This document shows, one piece after another, positions 33,627 through 41,356 of a stretch of DNA of 46,745 bases; positions within the stretch are counted from its first letter, which is position 1, and each line of letters opens with the position of its first letter. Made by a program: the position numbers and the translations under genes. This DNA is from Verrucomicrobiota bacterium (lineage in GTDB: Bacteria; Verrucomicrobiota; Kiritimatiellia; CAJWTS01): contig JAQBYD010000028.1 in the NCBI GenBank assembly GCA_027623315.1, positions 1 to 46,745 on the forward strand, given 5' to 3'. The notes beneath the pieces were generated by a model, which was given only the letters and a program-made list of their open reading frames with translations, searched no databases and was not told where the DNA came from.

Positions 33627-34457
33627 CTAGTTGGCGTTTAACCACCTGTAGACTCTTCGTACGGTACGGGTTTCGCAACCTTTGAAGCCGTGATTCGCTC
33701 CTTCGACTGTAAAATAGCGAAATCGCACAGAGTTGGTCTTCTCCTTCAAGACGCGGCCCATCTCGTCGACTGGCAAGCAGGCGAACTCCTCATCACTGCC
33801 GAAGAAGGCCAGGATGGGAGTGGTAACCTTCCTAAACTGCTTCAGTGGACCGCTATAGTCGAACACTTTTGCTTCGGCATATCGCGAATCTGAACAACTC
33901 AGGAATCGACGAGCCGTAAACCCGTGGCACGCGGCGGGCATAATGGTGTCTCCCTTCCCGCTGGCCACGAGGTCACGCGCGCGTCGGACCCAGTAGCCAT
34001 AGCGCGGCCCCAGATCGAGTTGCGCAAGGGCTCGATCATCGGCCGGCGCAGCCAGAACCAACCCGCAAACGTCGTGACGTTGACGCTTCGCCTGGTAATA
34101 CGTGATCTTCTGACATCCGGTGCTATGCCCGGCCAAACCAAAGTCGCGGTACCCATGTTTGCGCCCGAACCGAAGCACCGAATCGAGATCCGCCACACAG
34201 TCTGAGAACCGCTCATCGGTCGTCTCGGTTGTGTGCCCCCGATTATTAAATGAGAGGACGTCCCAGCCCTGCTGCGGACCAAGCCTCATGAATGCTTTCT
34301 TGAAGCTCGATCGGTAATAGTTCCCACCGAGACCATGCACGAGGACCAGTAGGCGCTGCTGTGTAGGGCGGCCGTGACTCCAGAATCCGTCCAGGCGCCC
34401 CTTCGTGCCCGGAAGCTCGATGGCCACGAGAGCCCCATCAATCATGTCATCCTTCAT
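33627..34457 (-). CDS. Alpha/beta hydrolase coupled to the type III polyketide synthase
   Basis: Protein of 276 residues. The ATG at 34457 overlaps the polyketide synthase stop as ATGA. The alpha/beta hydrolase fold is clear: the oxyanion strand LLVLVHGLGGNYYRSSF (36-52), the nucleophile elbow LAGHSTGCQK with S112, an acidic residue in FFGSDEEF and the catalytic His in EGANHGFKG near the C-terminus. It resembles serine aminopeptidase-like or DUF1749-like hydrolases. The stop-start overlap suggests equal amounts with the synthase, so it may release or trim the polyketide product, but that is inference. Confidence 0.85.
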   Translation of the reverse strand: MKDDMIDGALVAIELPGTKGRLDGFWSHGRPTQQRLLVLVHGLGGNYYRSSFKKAFMRLGPQQGWDVLSFNNRGHTTETTDERFSDCVADLDSVLRFGRKHGYRDFGLAGHSTGCQKITYYQAKRQRHDVCGLVLAAPADDRALAQLDLGPRYGYWVRRARDLVASGKGDTIMPAACHGFTARRFLSCSDSRYAEAKVFDYSGPLKQFRKVTTPILAFFGSDEEFACLPVDEMGRVLKEKTNSVRFRYFTVEGANHGFKGCETRTVRRVYRWLNAN

Positions 34458-35545
34458 ACCGAACGCAACAGGCAGGCGTGTACGGACATGCCGGCACCAA
34501 AACCTATCATTAACCACCAATCCCCTGGTTGACGACCGTTGCTCATTAGGCGATCCAGGCCGAACCACACGGTCGCCGAGGACATGTTCCCATGGCTCTC
34601 CAGGATTCGCCGTGTGATATCCAACTGCCCAGCCCCTAATACCAGTTCCTCCTCGACCGCGTCGATCACCTTCTCGCCGCCCGAATGCACTGCCCAATGT
34701 CGCACGTCAGACACGGTTAACCCGTGTCGATCGAGCACGTCACGCACCAGCGTACCCACAACTGGAGCGACGAGCTCCGGCAATCGCGCCGACAGTTGGT
34801 TATGCAACTGACCGCCGTGCCGGTGTACATATCGGATCGCTTCGCGATGCAGGGGTACATGCAAGCTCCGCGTATCCACGATACGCAAACCGCCGGCACG
34901 ACGCGATATCAGGGCGGCACCCGCGCCGTCCGCGAAAATTGCATTGGAGACAATCAGGCTCGGATCATCCTCCATTTGGAAGGTTGCCGTGGCGATCTCC
35001 ACGGAGATACAAAGCGCCATGTCATCCTCATGTTGCAGTAACGCGCCGGCTACCTGAAGATTTGGAATCGCGCCCCCACAGCCGCTTCCCACGAGGTCAT
35101 GCGCACGAATCTCGGCGCGCAGCCCGAGATTCTCGATCACGTAGGATGTGATCCCCGGACAAATGTACCCCGTGCAGGTATTGATCACGAGCACCGTGAT
35201 CTCGCCGGGTTCCACTCCACCATTCAAGAGCGCCTGCCGTGCCGCGCGGCACGATAACTCTACCGCCCAGCGTGTGAACCGCTTGATCTTATCGTCCGGA
35301 GATTCATCACAGAGAATGCCTGGTGACTCCGTCAACTCCAGTGCGATACGGCGACGTTGCACGCTGGGATGACGGAAGACCTTGCGCATCATCGCGCGGC
35401 TCCGATCCGACAACTCGGCATCGTATCGCGACTGCATAATGGCCAGCGCTTCGCCCTGGTCCAGTTGCCGGTCAGGCTGAGCCACGGCCACCGCTGCGAC
35501 ATATGCGTCCATACCGCCGCCACTTTGAAGCTTCTTTTCGCTCAT
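34454..35545 (-). CDS. Type III polyketide synthase (chalcone/stilbene synthase-like)
   Basis: Protein of 363 residues, usual for this family. The thiolase fold and full catalytic triad are present: C156 in LVGSGCGGAIP, H287 in WAVHSGGEKV and N320 in ESHGNMSSATVWF. The C-terminal GFGAGMSVHACLL is also typical. The Cys loads an acyl-CoA starter and extends it with malonyl-CoA to form pyrones, resorcinols or similar. The chemistry fits a long-chain starter, as in many bacterial members, but nothing in the sequence shows it. A chalcone synthase would have HPGG at the His site; here HSGG. It follows a glycosyltransferase (12 bp gap) and precedes an overlapping hydrolase. Confidence 0.92.
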   Translation of the reverse strand: MSEKKLQSGGGMDAYVAAVAVAQPDRQLDQGEALAIMQSRYDAELSDRSRAMMRKVFRHPSVQRRRIALELTESPGILCDESPDDKIKRFTRWAVELSCRAARQALLNGGVEPGEITVLVINTCTGYICPGITSYVIENLGLRAEIRAHDLVGSGCGGAIPNLQVAGALLQHEDDMALCISVEIATATFQMEDDPSLIVSNAIFADGAGAALISRRAGGLRIVDTRSLHVPLHREAIRYVHRHGGQLHNQLSARLPELVAPVVGTLVRDVLDRHGLTVSDVRHWAVHSGGEKVIDAVEEELVLGAGQLDITRRILESHGNMSSATVWFGLDRLMSNGRQPGDWWLMIGFGAGMSVHACLLRSV

Positions 35546-35557
35546 AATATAGACACC

Positions 35558-36349
35558 CTAATCCACGCTCATAGGCGCGCGGTCATAGTACTCTTCGTAC
35601 ATCCGCGCGGAAAGCTCATGTATGTCGGCCCCTCGACGACGCCGGATCATGTATTCGAGGCAGATCTTGATCACGTGAAAGAAGCTCTTAAAGAACGGGC
35701 GCTCATCCCATCGGCGCGAGGAGACGGTCAGCCCGTTACCCACCCGGTATCTCCGACCGGTCCCAACCAGCCGCAGAGACAATTCCACATCCTCCATGAG
35801 CGGGATCGCCGGGACGCCCCCAACGGACTCTAGCTGGGTACGGCGGGCAAAGATCCCCTGGTCGCCGAATGCCACCCCGGTAAACTTGAATCTCAAGGCA
35901 TTCAGGAATTCCAGAACGCGCATACGAAATCGACGCCGGTCGAAGCGACCTCCGAGTATTCCCCAGGAAATTGACGGATCCGAGCGAAGTGTGTCCGTTA
36001 AACCCGTCAACACATCCGCCCGTATGTGCGCGTCCGCATGCAACATGAGAACGATCTCGCCCTGCCCCGCCTCGCAGCCCTGCCGCAACTGTTGTCCGCG
36101 TCCCTTCAAGCCATCCTTCAGAACGTGGGCCCCAAACCCCTCGGCTACCCGGCATGTGGAATCGACGCTACCTCCATCCGACACCCACACATGCGCGAGC
36201 CCCGCTCCGCGACGAGACTCCAGGTCCTCGATAGCGCTGCGGAGGTGTCGCAGGCATGATTCGAGGCGCGCCGCCTCGTTCAGGGTCGGGATGACGATAT
36301 CGATAGACCCCGGGTTAGCGCCCGCATCGGAGTCCGCGCTTCGCCTCAC
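35558..36349 (-). CDS. TIGR04283-type family 2 glycosyltransferase
   Basis: Protein of 263 residues with a GT-A fold and no membrane segment. It has SIDIVIPTLNEAARLESCL at the nucleotide-sugar site, VSDGGSVDST, a DxD-like MLHADAHIR, and the late signature GVAFGDQGIFARR and IPLMEDVELSLRL. This pattern is that of the TIGR04283 family, which public family models name as an arsenosugar biosynthesis glycosyltransferase. It normally occurs together with TIGR04282, found here at 39518. It lies between the flavoprotein and the polyketide synthase (20 and 12 bp gaps), so it may glycosylate the product of this cluster. Acceptor and donor are unknown. Confidence 0.9.
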   Translation of the reverse strand: MRRSADSDAGANPGSIDIVIPTLNEAARLESCLRHLRSAIEDLESRRGAGLAHVWVSDGGSVDSTCRVAEGFGAHVLKDGLKGRGQQLRQGCEAGQGEIVLMLHADAHIRADVLTGLTDTLRSDPSISWGILGGRFDRRRFRMRVLEFLNALRFKFTGVAFGDQGIFARRTQLESVGGVPAIPLMEDVELSLRLVGTGRRYRVGNGLTVSSRRWDERPFFKSFFHVIKICLEYMIRRRRGADIHELSARMYEEYYDRAPMSVD

Positions 36350-36368
36350 GAGTCACGGCACAGCGACC

Positions 36369-37901
36369 TCACCCCCGACGCCCCCATCGCATGATCTTTT
36401 CGAAAATGCTGGCGACCAGAGGAGTTAAGCGCGTGCGGTTGTAGGCGTCGCTCAATCGGCGAATGGCATCCGCCTGGGTTGGATAAGGGTGAATCACGCT
36501 CGACATCTTGCCCAATCCTATACCGTGTACGATGGCCGTGCTCAACTCTGAAATCATCTCGCCCGCATGCGCCGTCACGATGGTGGCGCCCAGGATGCGG
36601 TCGGTGCCGCGTTTCAAATGCACTTTGGCGATTCCGTAGTCATCGCCATCCAGGATGGCGCGGTCGACATCCGCAAACTCCTGCACCAGGGTCTCAACCT
36701 CAATGCCCTGCTCCTGCGCGTCCTTCTCATACATCCCGACGTGCGCAATTTCCGGATCAGTGTAGGTGCACCAGGGAATCGTCAACGCACTCGTTTTCTT
36801 GTTTGGACCCGGGAAGAGCGCGTTCTGAATCAGAATTCTCGCGAGGGCATCCGCGGTGTGCGTGAACTTAAACTTGAAACAGACATCTCCGGCCGCAAAA
36901 ATACGCGGGTTAGACGTTACCAAATCTTCCCCGACCTTCACGCCGAACTTGTCGAACTCGACTCCCGCTTTCTCCAACCCCATTCCGTCCACGTTGGGCG
37001 CGCGCCCGACGCCCACGAGAATCTCATCCACAATAATCTCCTGCTCTCCACCCGGAGTTTCGATCGAGATGACCTTATCCGTGCCACGCGTCTCGACCCT
37101 GATCACCTTGGAATCCAACTGCAGGTTGATGCCGTCGCGGATGAACGCTTTCTGCACGATCGCGGCGGCATCCGCGTCCTCGCGGATGAGGATATGCCCG
37201 GCGGCCCCGATCAGCGTGACATCCGATCCGAACCGGCAGAACGACTGCGACATTTCACAGCCGATGGGGCCGCCACCGATAACCGCGAGGCGCGGCGGCA
37301 GTTGCGTTAGATTAAAGATCGTCTCGTTCGTGAGGTACCCGGCTTCGGCCAAACCCGGAATCGCAGGCGCCACGGCACGCCCGCCGGTCGTGATCGCCGC
37401 TTTCGCGAACTTCAGCTTCTTGCCGTCCACGGCGATGGTCTCGCTATCCAGGAACTCGCCCGATCCCATAAACATGTCGATCCCCAACTCCGAGAATCGC
37501 TTGACCGAGTCGTTGGGGCTGATCTGCGCGCGAATTCTCCGCATTCGCTCCATCACCGCCGGAAAATCGACGCTCACGCCCTCCGGAACCCGGACTCCAA
37601 ACTCGCCGGCATCACGCACCGCGCCCACGGCGCGTGCGGCCCGCAGAAGGCCCTTGGACGGCACGCAGCCGACGTTCAGGCAGTCCCCGCCCATCAGGTG
37701 CCGCTCAATCAAGGCGACCCTGGCTCCGAGACCGGCCGCTCCCGCGGCGGTGATCAATCCGGCGGTACCGGCGCCAATCACGACCAAGTTGTACTTCCCG
37801 GTCGACTCCGGGTTCACCCAATCCGGCGGGTGTACGTTTTCGATGAGCGCACGATTGTGCTCATCCATGGGTTCGATTCCGAGGCTAGTCGTCTCACTCA
37901 T
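36369..37901 (-). CDS. MerA-like FAD-dependent pyridine nucleotide-disulfide oxidoreductase
   Basis: Protein of 510 residues. An FAD-binding Rossmann motif (VVIGAGTAGLITAAGAAGLG, 41-60), the redox pair GGDCLNVGCVPSK (C74 and C79), an NAD(P)H site (AVIGGGPIGCEMSQSFCRFG), the second FAD block FAAGDVCFKFKFTHTA and a dimerisation domain ending in HPYPTQADAIRRL are present. There is no N-terminal HMA domain and no C-terminal vicinal Cys pair, so it is not a functional mercuric reductase in the strict sense. Such MerA-like proteins recur beside TVP38, DUF547 and TIGR04282/TIGR04283 genes. The natural substrate is not known. Confidence 0.9.
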   Translation of the reverse strand: MSETTSLGIEPMDEHNRALIENVHPPDWVNPESTGKYNLVVIGAGTAGLITAAGAAGLGARVALIERHLMGGDCLNVGCVPSKGLLRAARAVGAVRDAGEFGVRVPEGVSVDFPAVMERMRRIRAQISPNDSVKRFSELGIDMFMGSGEFLDSETIAVDGKKLKFAKAAITTGGRAVAPAIPGLAEAGYLTNETIFNLTQLPPRLAVIGGGPIGCEMSQSFCRFGSDVTLIGAAGHILIREDADAAAIVQKAFIRDGINLQLDSKVIRVETRGTDKVISIETPGGEQEIIVDEILVGVGRAPNVDGMGLEKAGVEFDKFGVKVGEDLVTSNPRIFAAGDVCFKFKFTHTADALARILIQNALFPGPNKKTSALTIPWCTYTDPEIAHVGMYEKDAQEQGIEVETLVQEFADVDRAILDGDDYGIAKVHLKRGTDRILGATIVTAHAGEMISELSTAIVHGIGLGKMSSVIHPYPTQADAIRRLSDAYNRTRLTPLVASIFEKIMRWGRRG

Positions 37902-37951
37902 GACTGGGTACTCCCTGGAGCGGCAGGCTCAACGTCCCGCCGCGGGTTCAA

Positions 37952-38683
37952 TTAAGCCGCTTCGCCGGCGATTCCGGCGGGTTCGCCCACGTGTTCCTGC
38001 ATGGCGCGACGGGCAACTTTAGTCACGTACACGCTTACGATAATCGTAGCCAGCAACCCGACGATATAAAGGGTCCACTCTCCCGTACTTCGGGTCCGTT
38101 CTCCGCCCACGGTTGCGAGATCCTTCGCCAGCGATCCGATATACACATACATGACGGTACCCGGGATCATTCCGATCCAGGATGCGAGAACGTAGTCCCG
38201 CAATGAGACGCGTGTCAGCCCATAGGCATAGTTCAATAGATTGAACGGAAATATTGGCGACAGGCGCGTCAGCCCGACGATCTTCCAGCCTTCTCGACCG
38301 ACCGCCTGATCGATGGCGGCAAACTTCTCGTTACCCTCAATCTTTCGCGCGATCATGTCCCGCGCAAGATAGCGCCCCGTCAGAAATGCGGCCGTCGCCC
38401 CCAACGTGGATCCAATCGAAACGTAGACGGATCCCATCACCACGCCGAACACCGCCCCGGCTCCGAGCGTGAGCACCGACCCGGGAAGAAAGAGGACACA
38501 CGCCACGATGTAGACGACGATGAAGATAGCCGGCCCGAGAGGCCCCAGCCCATCGACCCACTCCAGCATCGTCCTGAATCGTGCCGGCACGTCGAGAACG
38601 ATGCCAAGTGCGATCAACGCTACGGCAGCAACCGCCAAAACGACGCCTTTCTTGATGCCGGCACTTTGCCCCGGGTTGCTCAT
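37952..38683 (-). CDS. TVP38/TMEM64 family membrane protein
   Basis: Protein of 243 residues from the ATG at 38683, preceded by GGAGAGG. Five to six membrane segments are visible, for example VVLAVAAVALIALGIVL, AIFIVVYIVACVLFLPGSVL and VYVSIGSTLGATAAFLTGRY. The SNARE-associated signature SPIFPFNLLNYAYGLT is present, followed by SWIGMIPGTVMYVYIGSLA. Proteins of the DedA/TVP38/TMEM64 superfamily are thought to scramble or flip lipids. In this cluster a lipid-linked substrate is plausible. It starts 18 bp before the end of the DUF547 gene on the other side and is followed by the MerA-like gene (50 bp). Confidence 0.9.
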   Translation of the reverse strand: MSNPGQSAGIKKGVVLAVAAVALIALGIVLDVPARFRTMLEWVDGLGPLGPAIFIVVYIVACVLFLPGSVLTLGAGAVFGVVMGSVYVSIGSTLGATAAFLTGRYLARDMIARKIEGNEKFAAIDQAVGREGWKIVGLTRLSPIFPFNLLNYAYGLTRVSLRDYVLASWIGMIPGTVMYVYIGSLAKDLATVGGERTRSTGEWTLYIVGLLATIIVSVYVTKVARRAMQEHVGEPAGIAGEAA

Positions 38684-38700
38684 CTCTTTCACCTCTCCGT

Positions 38701-39465
38701 TCACTGCTTGTTCAATGTCCAATCGTAGTCCAGGTAGCGGACCTTGACGGTCTCCTGCTCGATCAACGCCCTGGCATCCGGGTCCTCGATCCACGCCACG
38801 ATGCGCGCACGTAGCGCCGCCTCGTCCGGTCCAAAATCCTCACCGAACCACTTCAGGATACTCGACAGGTGCACCGTCGCTCGCGCCGGATCTGCACGGA
38901 AGTTCTGTACACGGCGAAAGAAGTCCAGCGCGTTATCCTGCAACTGAGTGTCCACGGTCACTCCTGCGTAGGCTTCGTTGCGCAGTCGGGGACATCCTCG
39001 TGACGCACACACGATTGCAAAATGGATACGAGGATCCCCCATGACGCGAAGGATCTTATGCTCGATATGATTGAGCGAGTACTCCTTCCCCTTCAGCAGC
39101 ACCATGTAATCATCCCAGATATTGAAACCTCCAAATCGGCCAACCTTTTCCTTGATGGACTCCAACGGATAGAATTCCAGAATCCCTCGCACGGTCAAGG
39201 CGTTGTAAACGTTGATCCAGAACGCCAGCTTCTCGTCTCGACCCAAAGACTCCGTATCGACCCCACCCATTCTGGCGAGGTACCGATTCAGCGTCCGCGA
39301 GTCCGCCTTCTTCCACCTGGCATAATCGACGTTTCCATCGTGATTCACATACTCCGTGAGTAACGAATCCCACATCGAGTGATCAACCACCTCGCTCTCG
39401 GCCCTCCCGGTGAAAGGAATCAGAACTCCAACCAGGAGAAGCGTGACCAGATTGATTAACTTCAT
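38701..39465 (-). CDS. DUF547 domain protein, exported
   Basis: Protein of 254 residues from the ATG at 39465 (an ATG at 39480 adds five). A signal peptide (MKLINLVTLLLVGVLIPFTGRA) is followed by the DUF547 domain, with EKLAFWINVYNALTVRGILE, NIWDDYMVLLKGKEYSLNHI, IHFAIVCASRGCPRLRNEAY and the later LSSILKWFGEDF. The conserved Cys in SRGCP and His residues suggest a transglutaminase-like or other periplasmic enzyme, but the function is unknown. It is the first gene of the minus-strand cluster and is divergent from the TIGR04282 gene with 52 bp between the starts. Confidence 0.9.
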   Translation of the reverse strand: MKLINLVTLLLVGVLIPFTGRAESEVVDHSMWDSLLTEYVNHDGNVDYARWKKADSRTLNRYLARMGGVDTESLGRDEKLAFWINVYNALTVRGILEFYPLESIKEKVGRFGGFNIWDDYMVLLKGKEYSLNHIEHKILRVMGDPRIHFAIVCASRGCPRLRNEAYAGVTVDTQLQDNALDFFRRVQNFRADPARATVHLSSILKWFGEDFGPDEAALRARIVAWIEDPDARALIEQETVKVRYLDYDWTLNKQ

Positions 39466-39517
39466 GATGATTGCCTCCACTTCGTGCTTTGGTAGTATTC
39501 AATCAGAGGCAGACAGC
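39466..39517. promoter_or_regulatory. Divergent promoter region between DUF547 and TIGR04282 genes
   Basis: Only 52 bp separate the two start codons, so both promoters must overlap here or lie within the opposite gene. I see no clear -35/-10 pair and no palindrome. Confidence 0.35.
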
Positions 39518-40153
39518 GTGTCAACTGAACTGATAATCGTATTCACTCGTTACCCGGAGGCCGGACGCACAAAGACCCGGCTCATCCCGGAGCTAGGGCC
39601 CCAGGGAGCGGCGGATCTTCAGAGGCAGATGGCGGAGCATGTCCTCGGACGGCTCCGCGCGGGATTCGACGTTTCGGCGCCTAGTATCGAAATTCGCTAC
39701 GATGGTGGCGACCCGGACACAATGCAAAATTGGCTTGGGGAAGACCTTCGCTACGAATCTCAGGGCGAGGGCGACCTTGGCAACCGCCTCGAGCGCGCTT
39801 TTCGTGAGGCGTTCGACCGAGGCGTCGACCGAGCGATCGCCATCGGAACCGACTGTCCAGCCCTCTCTCTAGAGCACATTCGCAAAGGGTTTGAGTCCCT
39901 TTCGGCCCAACCGGTCGTGTTCGGCCCCACCTTCGACGGCGGCTACTACCTTGTCGGCATCTCACGCGCTCGACGCGTGCAATCCCTGGCCGCGCTATTC
40001 AGCCAAATTGACTGGGGAAGCGAAGTCGTCTTGCAACAATCTGTTGCACGCCTGTCCACCTGGCACATCGAGCATGCCCTGCTCGAGTCACTCGTCGACG
40101 TCGACCGCCCCGAAGATCTTGAGGTGTGGAAGCGAATAATCAGTTGCCAGTGA
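39518..40153 (+). CDS. TIGR04282-type glycosyltransferase
   Basis: Protein of 211 residues from a GTG at 39518, preceded by AGAGG. The longer frame upstream runs antisense through the DUF547 start. A nucleotidyltransferase-like GT-A fold shows LIIVFTRYPEAGRTKTRLIP (5-24), GDLGNRLERAF, AIAIGTDCPALS and VFGPTFDGGYYLVGIS. This is the TIGR04282 pattern, which public family models name as an arsenosugar biosynthesis glycosyltransferase. It is divergent from the DUF547 to hydrolase operon, so a shared promoter region could control both halves. Confidence 0.9.
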   Translation: MSTELIIVFTRYPEAGRTKTRLIPELGPQGAADLQRQMAEHVLGRLRAGFDVSAPSIEIRYDGGDPDTMQNWLGEDLRYESQGEGDLGNRLERAFREAFDRGVDRAIAIGTDCPALSLEHIRKGFESLSAQPVVFGPTFDGGYYLVGISRARRVQSLAALFSQIDWGSEVVLQQSVARLSTWHIEHALLESLVDVDRPEDLEVWKRIISCQ

Positions 40154-40178
40154 TTCATGCGAGTGATATTTTTGCAAC

Positions 40179-40724
40179 ATGCCGAGTGTTCCGATTACCT
40201 CCGCGTGCATCCTAACCTCCGTCGTCATGCTGTGCGGATGCACCACACCCCGTCGTCAACAGCAAGCGGTGCACACCAACGTCGAGATTGACAATCTCAA
40301 CGCGCGATTCGAACAAGTTCGCGAACGCCTTGATGCTACCGAAAATCGCCAGGACGATCTGACGCGCGCCATCGAAGACCTGAAGCGCGAGATGCAGGGC
40401 GTGGCAGGCGAGCAGAGCGAACGCGTCTCCGAGTTGTCCAGCAAGCTGAACCAGATCGACGCGGCCCGCGCGCGCGATCGCGAACTGATCGTCGAACAGA
40501 TCAGCACCAAGATGTCGACGCTCATCAAGCAGCAACAACGGACCCAGACGCCCCGCTTCACGTCGGGTGCGCAATCTGGATACGAGCATATCGTCAAGGA
40601 AGGCCAGACACTTTCAGAGATTGCATCGGCCTATGGAGTCACGATGGCGGCCATAGCGAAGGCAAACAAACTTCCCGACAGGAACACGATAAGAGTGGGG
40701 CAGAAACTTTTTATTCCCGAGTGA
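40179..40724 (+). CDS. LysM-domain lipoprotein with coiled coil
   Basis: Protein of 181 residues. A lipobox (LCGC, C21) makes it a lipoprotein. Residues 33-115 are a coiled coil (IDNLNARFEQVRERLDA, LTRAIEDLKREMQGV). Residues 135-181 are a LysM peptidoglycan-binding domain (HIVKEGQTLSEIASAYGV, IRVGQKLFIPE). It probably tethers the outer membrane to the cell wall. It follows the TIGR04282 gene by 25 bp, so it may be co-transcribed, but a functional link is not obvious. Confidence 0.9.
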   Translation: MPSVPITSACILTSVVMLCGCTTPRRQQQAVHTNVEIDNLNARFEQVRERLDATENRQDDLTRAIEDLKREMQGVAGEQSERVSELSSKLNQIDAARARDRELIVEQISTKMSTLIKQQQRTQTPRFTSGAQSGYEHIVKEGQTLSEIASAYGVTMAAIAKANKLPDRNTIRVGQKLFIPE

Positions 40725-40725
40725 G

Positions 40726-40989
40726 AATGCGGATCCTGATGTTCGAGCCGATTTTGAATCCTATTTCAGCCGCGCCGTTCCGGAGAACGAAGCGACCTTC
40801 ATCCACACCACCGAGGGGTCGGACGATATGCCTGCGCATCTCGAAGCTTCAATGTTGGGGGCGCGCGTCACGGCACCGATCCGAGACGGCCGGTTGAAGC
40901 TGGGAATATGGCAGGGCATAACCCTTTGTGAGCACCGAGAGCGAGGGGGTTCACGACGCCTGGTGGTCACGCTCAATGGAGAGGCGTAG
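40726..40989 (+). pseudogene. C-terminal remnant of a YjbQ/UPF0047 family protein
   Basis: Directly after the lysM gene stop, a frame without a proper start reads DPDVRADFESYFSRAVPEN, DDMPAHLEASMLGARVT, APIRDGRLKLGIWQGITLCE and HRERGGSRRLVVTLNGEA, then TAG. This is the C-terminal two-thirds of YjbQ (secondary thiamine phosphate synthase-like; usual length about 135-140). It includes the conserved His in MPAHL and the LGxWQGI block. About the first 50 residues are lost. It explains the 283-bp gap before arsC. Confidence 0.8.
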
Positions 40990-41007
40990 TCGTAAGGAGG
41001 CAGGAAA

Positions 41008-41349
41008 ATGGCGCGAGTTACAATCTATCACAATCCACGATGCGCCAAGAGCCGCGCAACGTTGGCGCTTATCAGGAAGAAGGGGATCGAGCCGGAGGTC
41101 GTCGAATACCTGGAGACTCCCCTGGATGTTTTGTCGTTGAGAAAGGTCGTCAACACCCTGGGCATCCCGGTCGCCGCAATCGTGCGGACCAAGGAGTACA
41201 AAGAGCTGAACCTTCCCCAGACGAGTGATGAGTCTACGATGTTAGAACTGATCTGCAAGCACCCGCAGATTATGCAGAGGCCAATTGTCGTCAACGGCAA
41301 GAACGCGTGCATCGGACGTCCTCCCGAGAACGTCCTCGATATCATTTGA
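41008..41349 (+). CDS. arsC: Arsenate reductase (glutaredoxin/Spx-type ArsC)
   Basis: Protein of 113 residues. An AAGGAGG ribosome-binding site precedes the ATG. The thioredoxin-like fold starts with TIYHNPRCAKSRATLALI, placing the catalytic Cys at C12 as in E. coli ArsC. The anion-binding arginines are also kept: R60 in AIVRTKE, R91 in MQRPIVVN and R104 in IGRPPENVL. All residues needed for glutathione/glutaredoxin-linked reduction of arsenate to arsenite are present, so this is more likely a true ArsC than an Spx- or YffB-like relative. No arsR or arsB is adjacent. The M48 protease gene starts 7 bp downstream. Confidence 0.88.
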   Translation: MARVTIYHNPRCAKSRATLALIRKKGIEPEVVEYLETPLDVLSLRKVVNTLGIPVAAIVRTKEYKELNLPQTSDESTMLELICKHPQIMQRPIVVNGKNACIGRPPENVLDII

Positions 41350-41356
41350 GAACTGA

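Noticed and set aside
33604-33678. N-terminal extension of DciA into the hydrolase gene
   Set aside because: It overlaps the conserved hydrolase C-terminus in another frame and adds nothing typical of DUF721.
36369-37901. True mercuric reductase and mercury-resistance operon
   Set aside because: No HMA domain, no C-terminal vicinal cysteines, and no merR, merT or merP nearby.
36567-38022. Plus-strand frames of 247 and 388 codons opposite the MerA-like gene
   Set aside because: Antisense to a protein with complete FAD, NAD and redox motifs; the translations are Arg/Ser/Pro-rich shadows.
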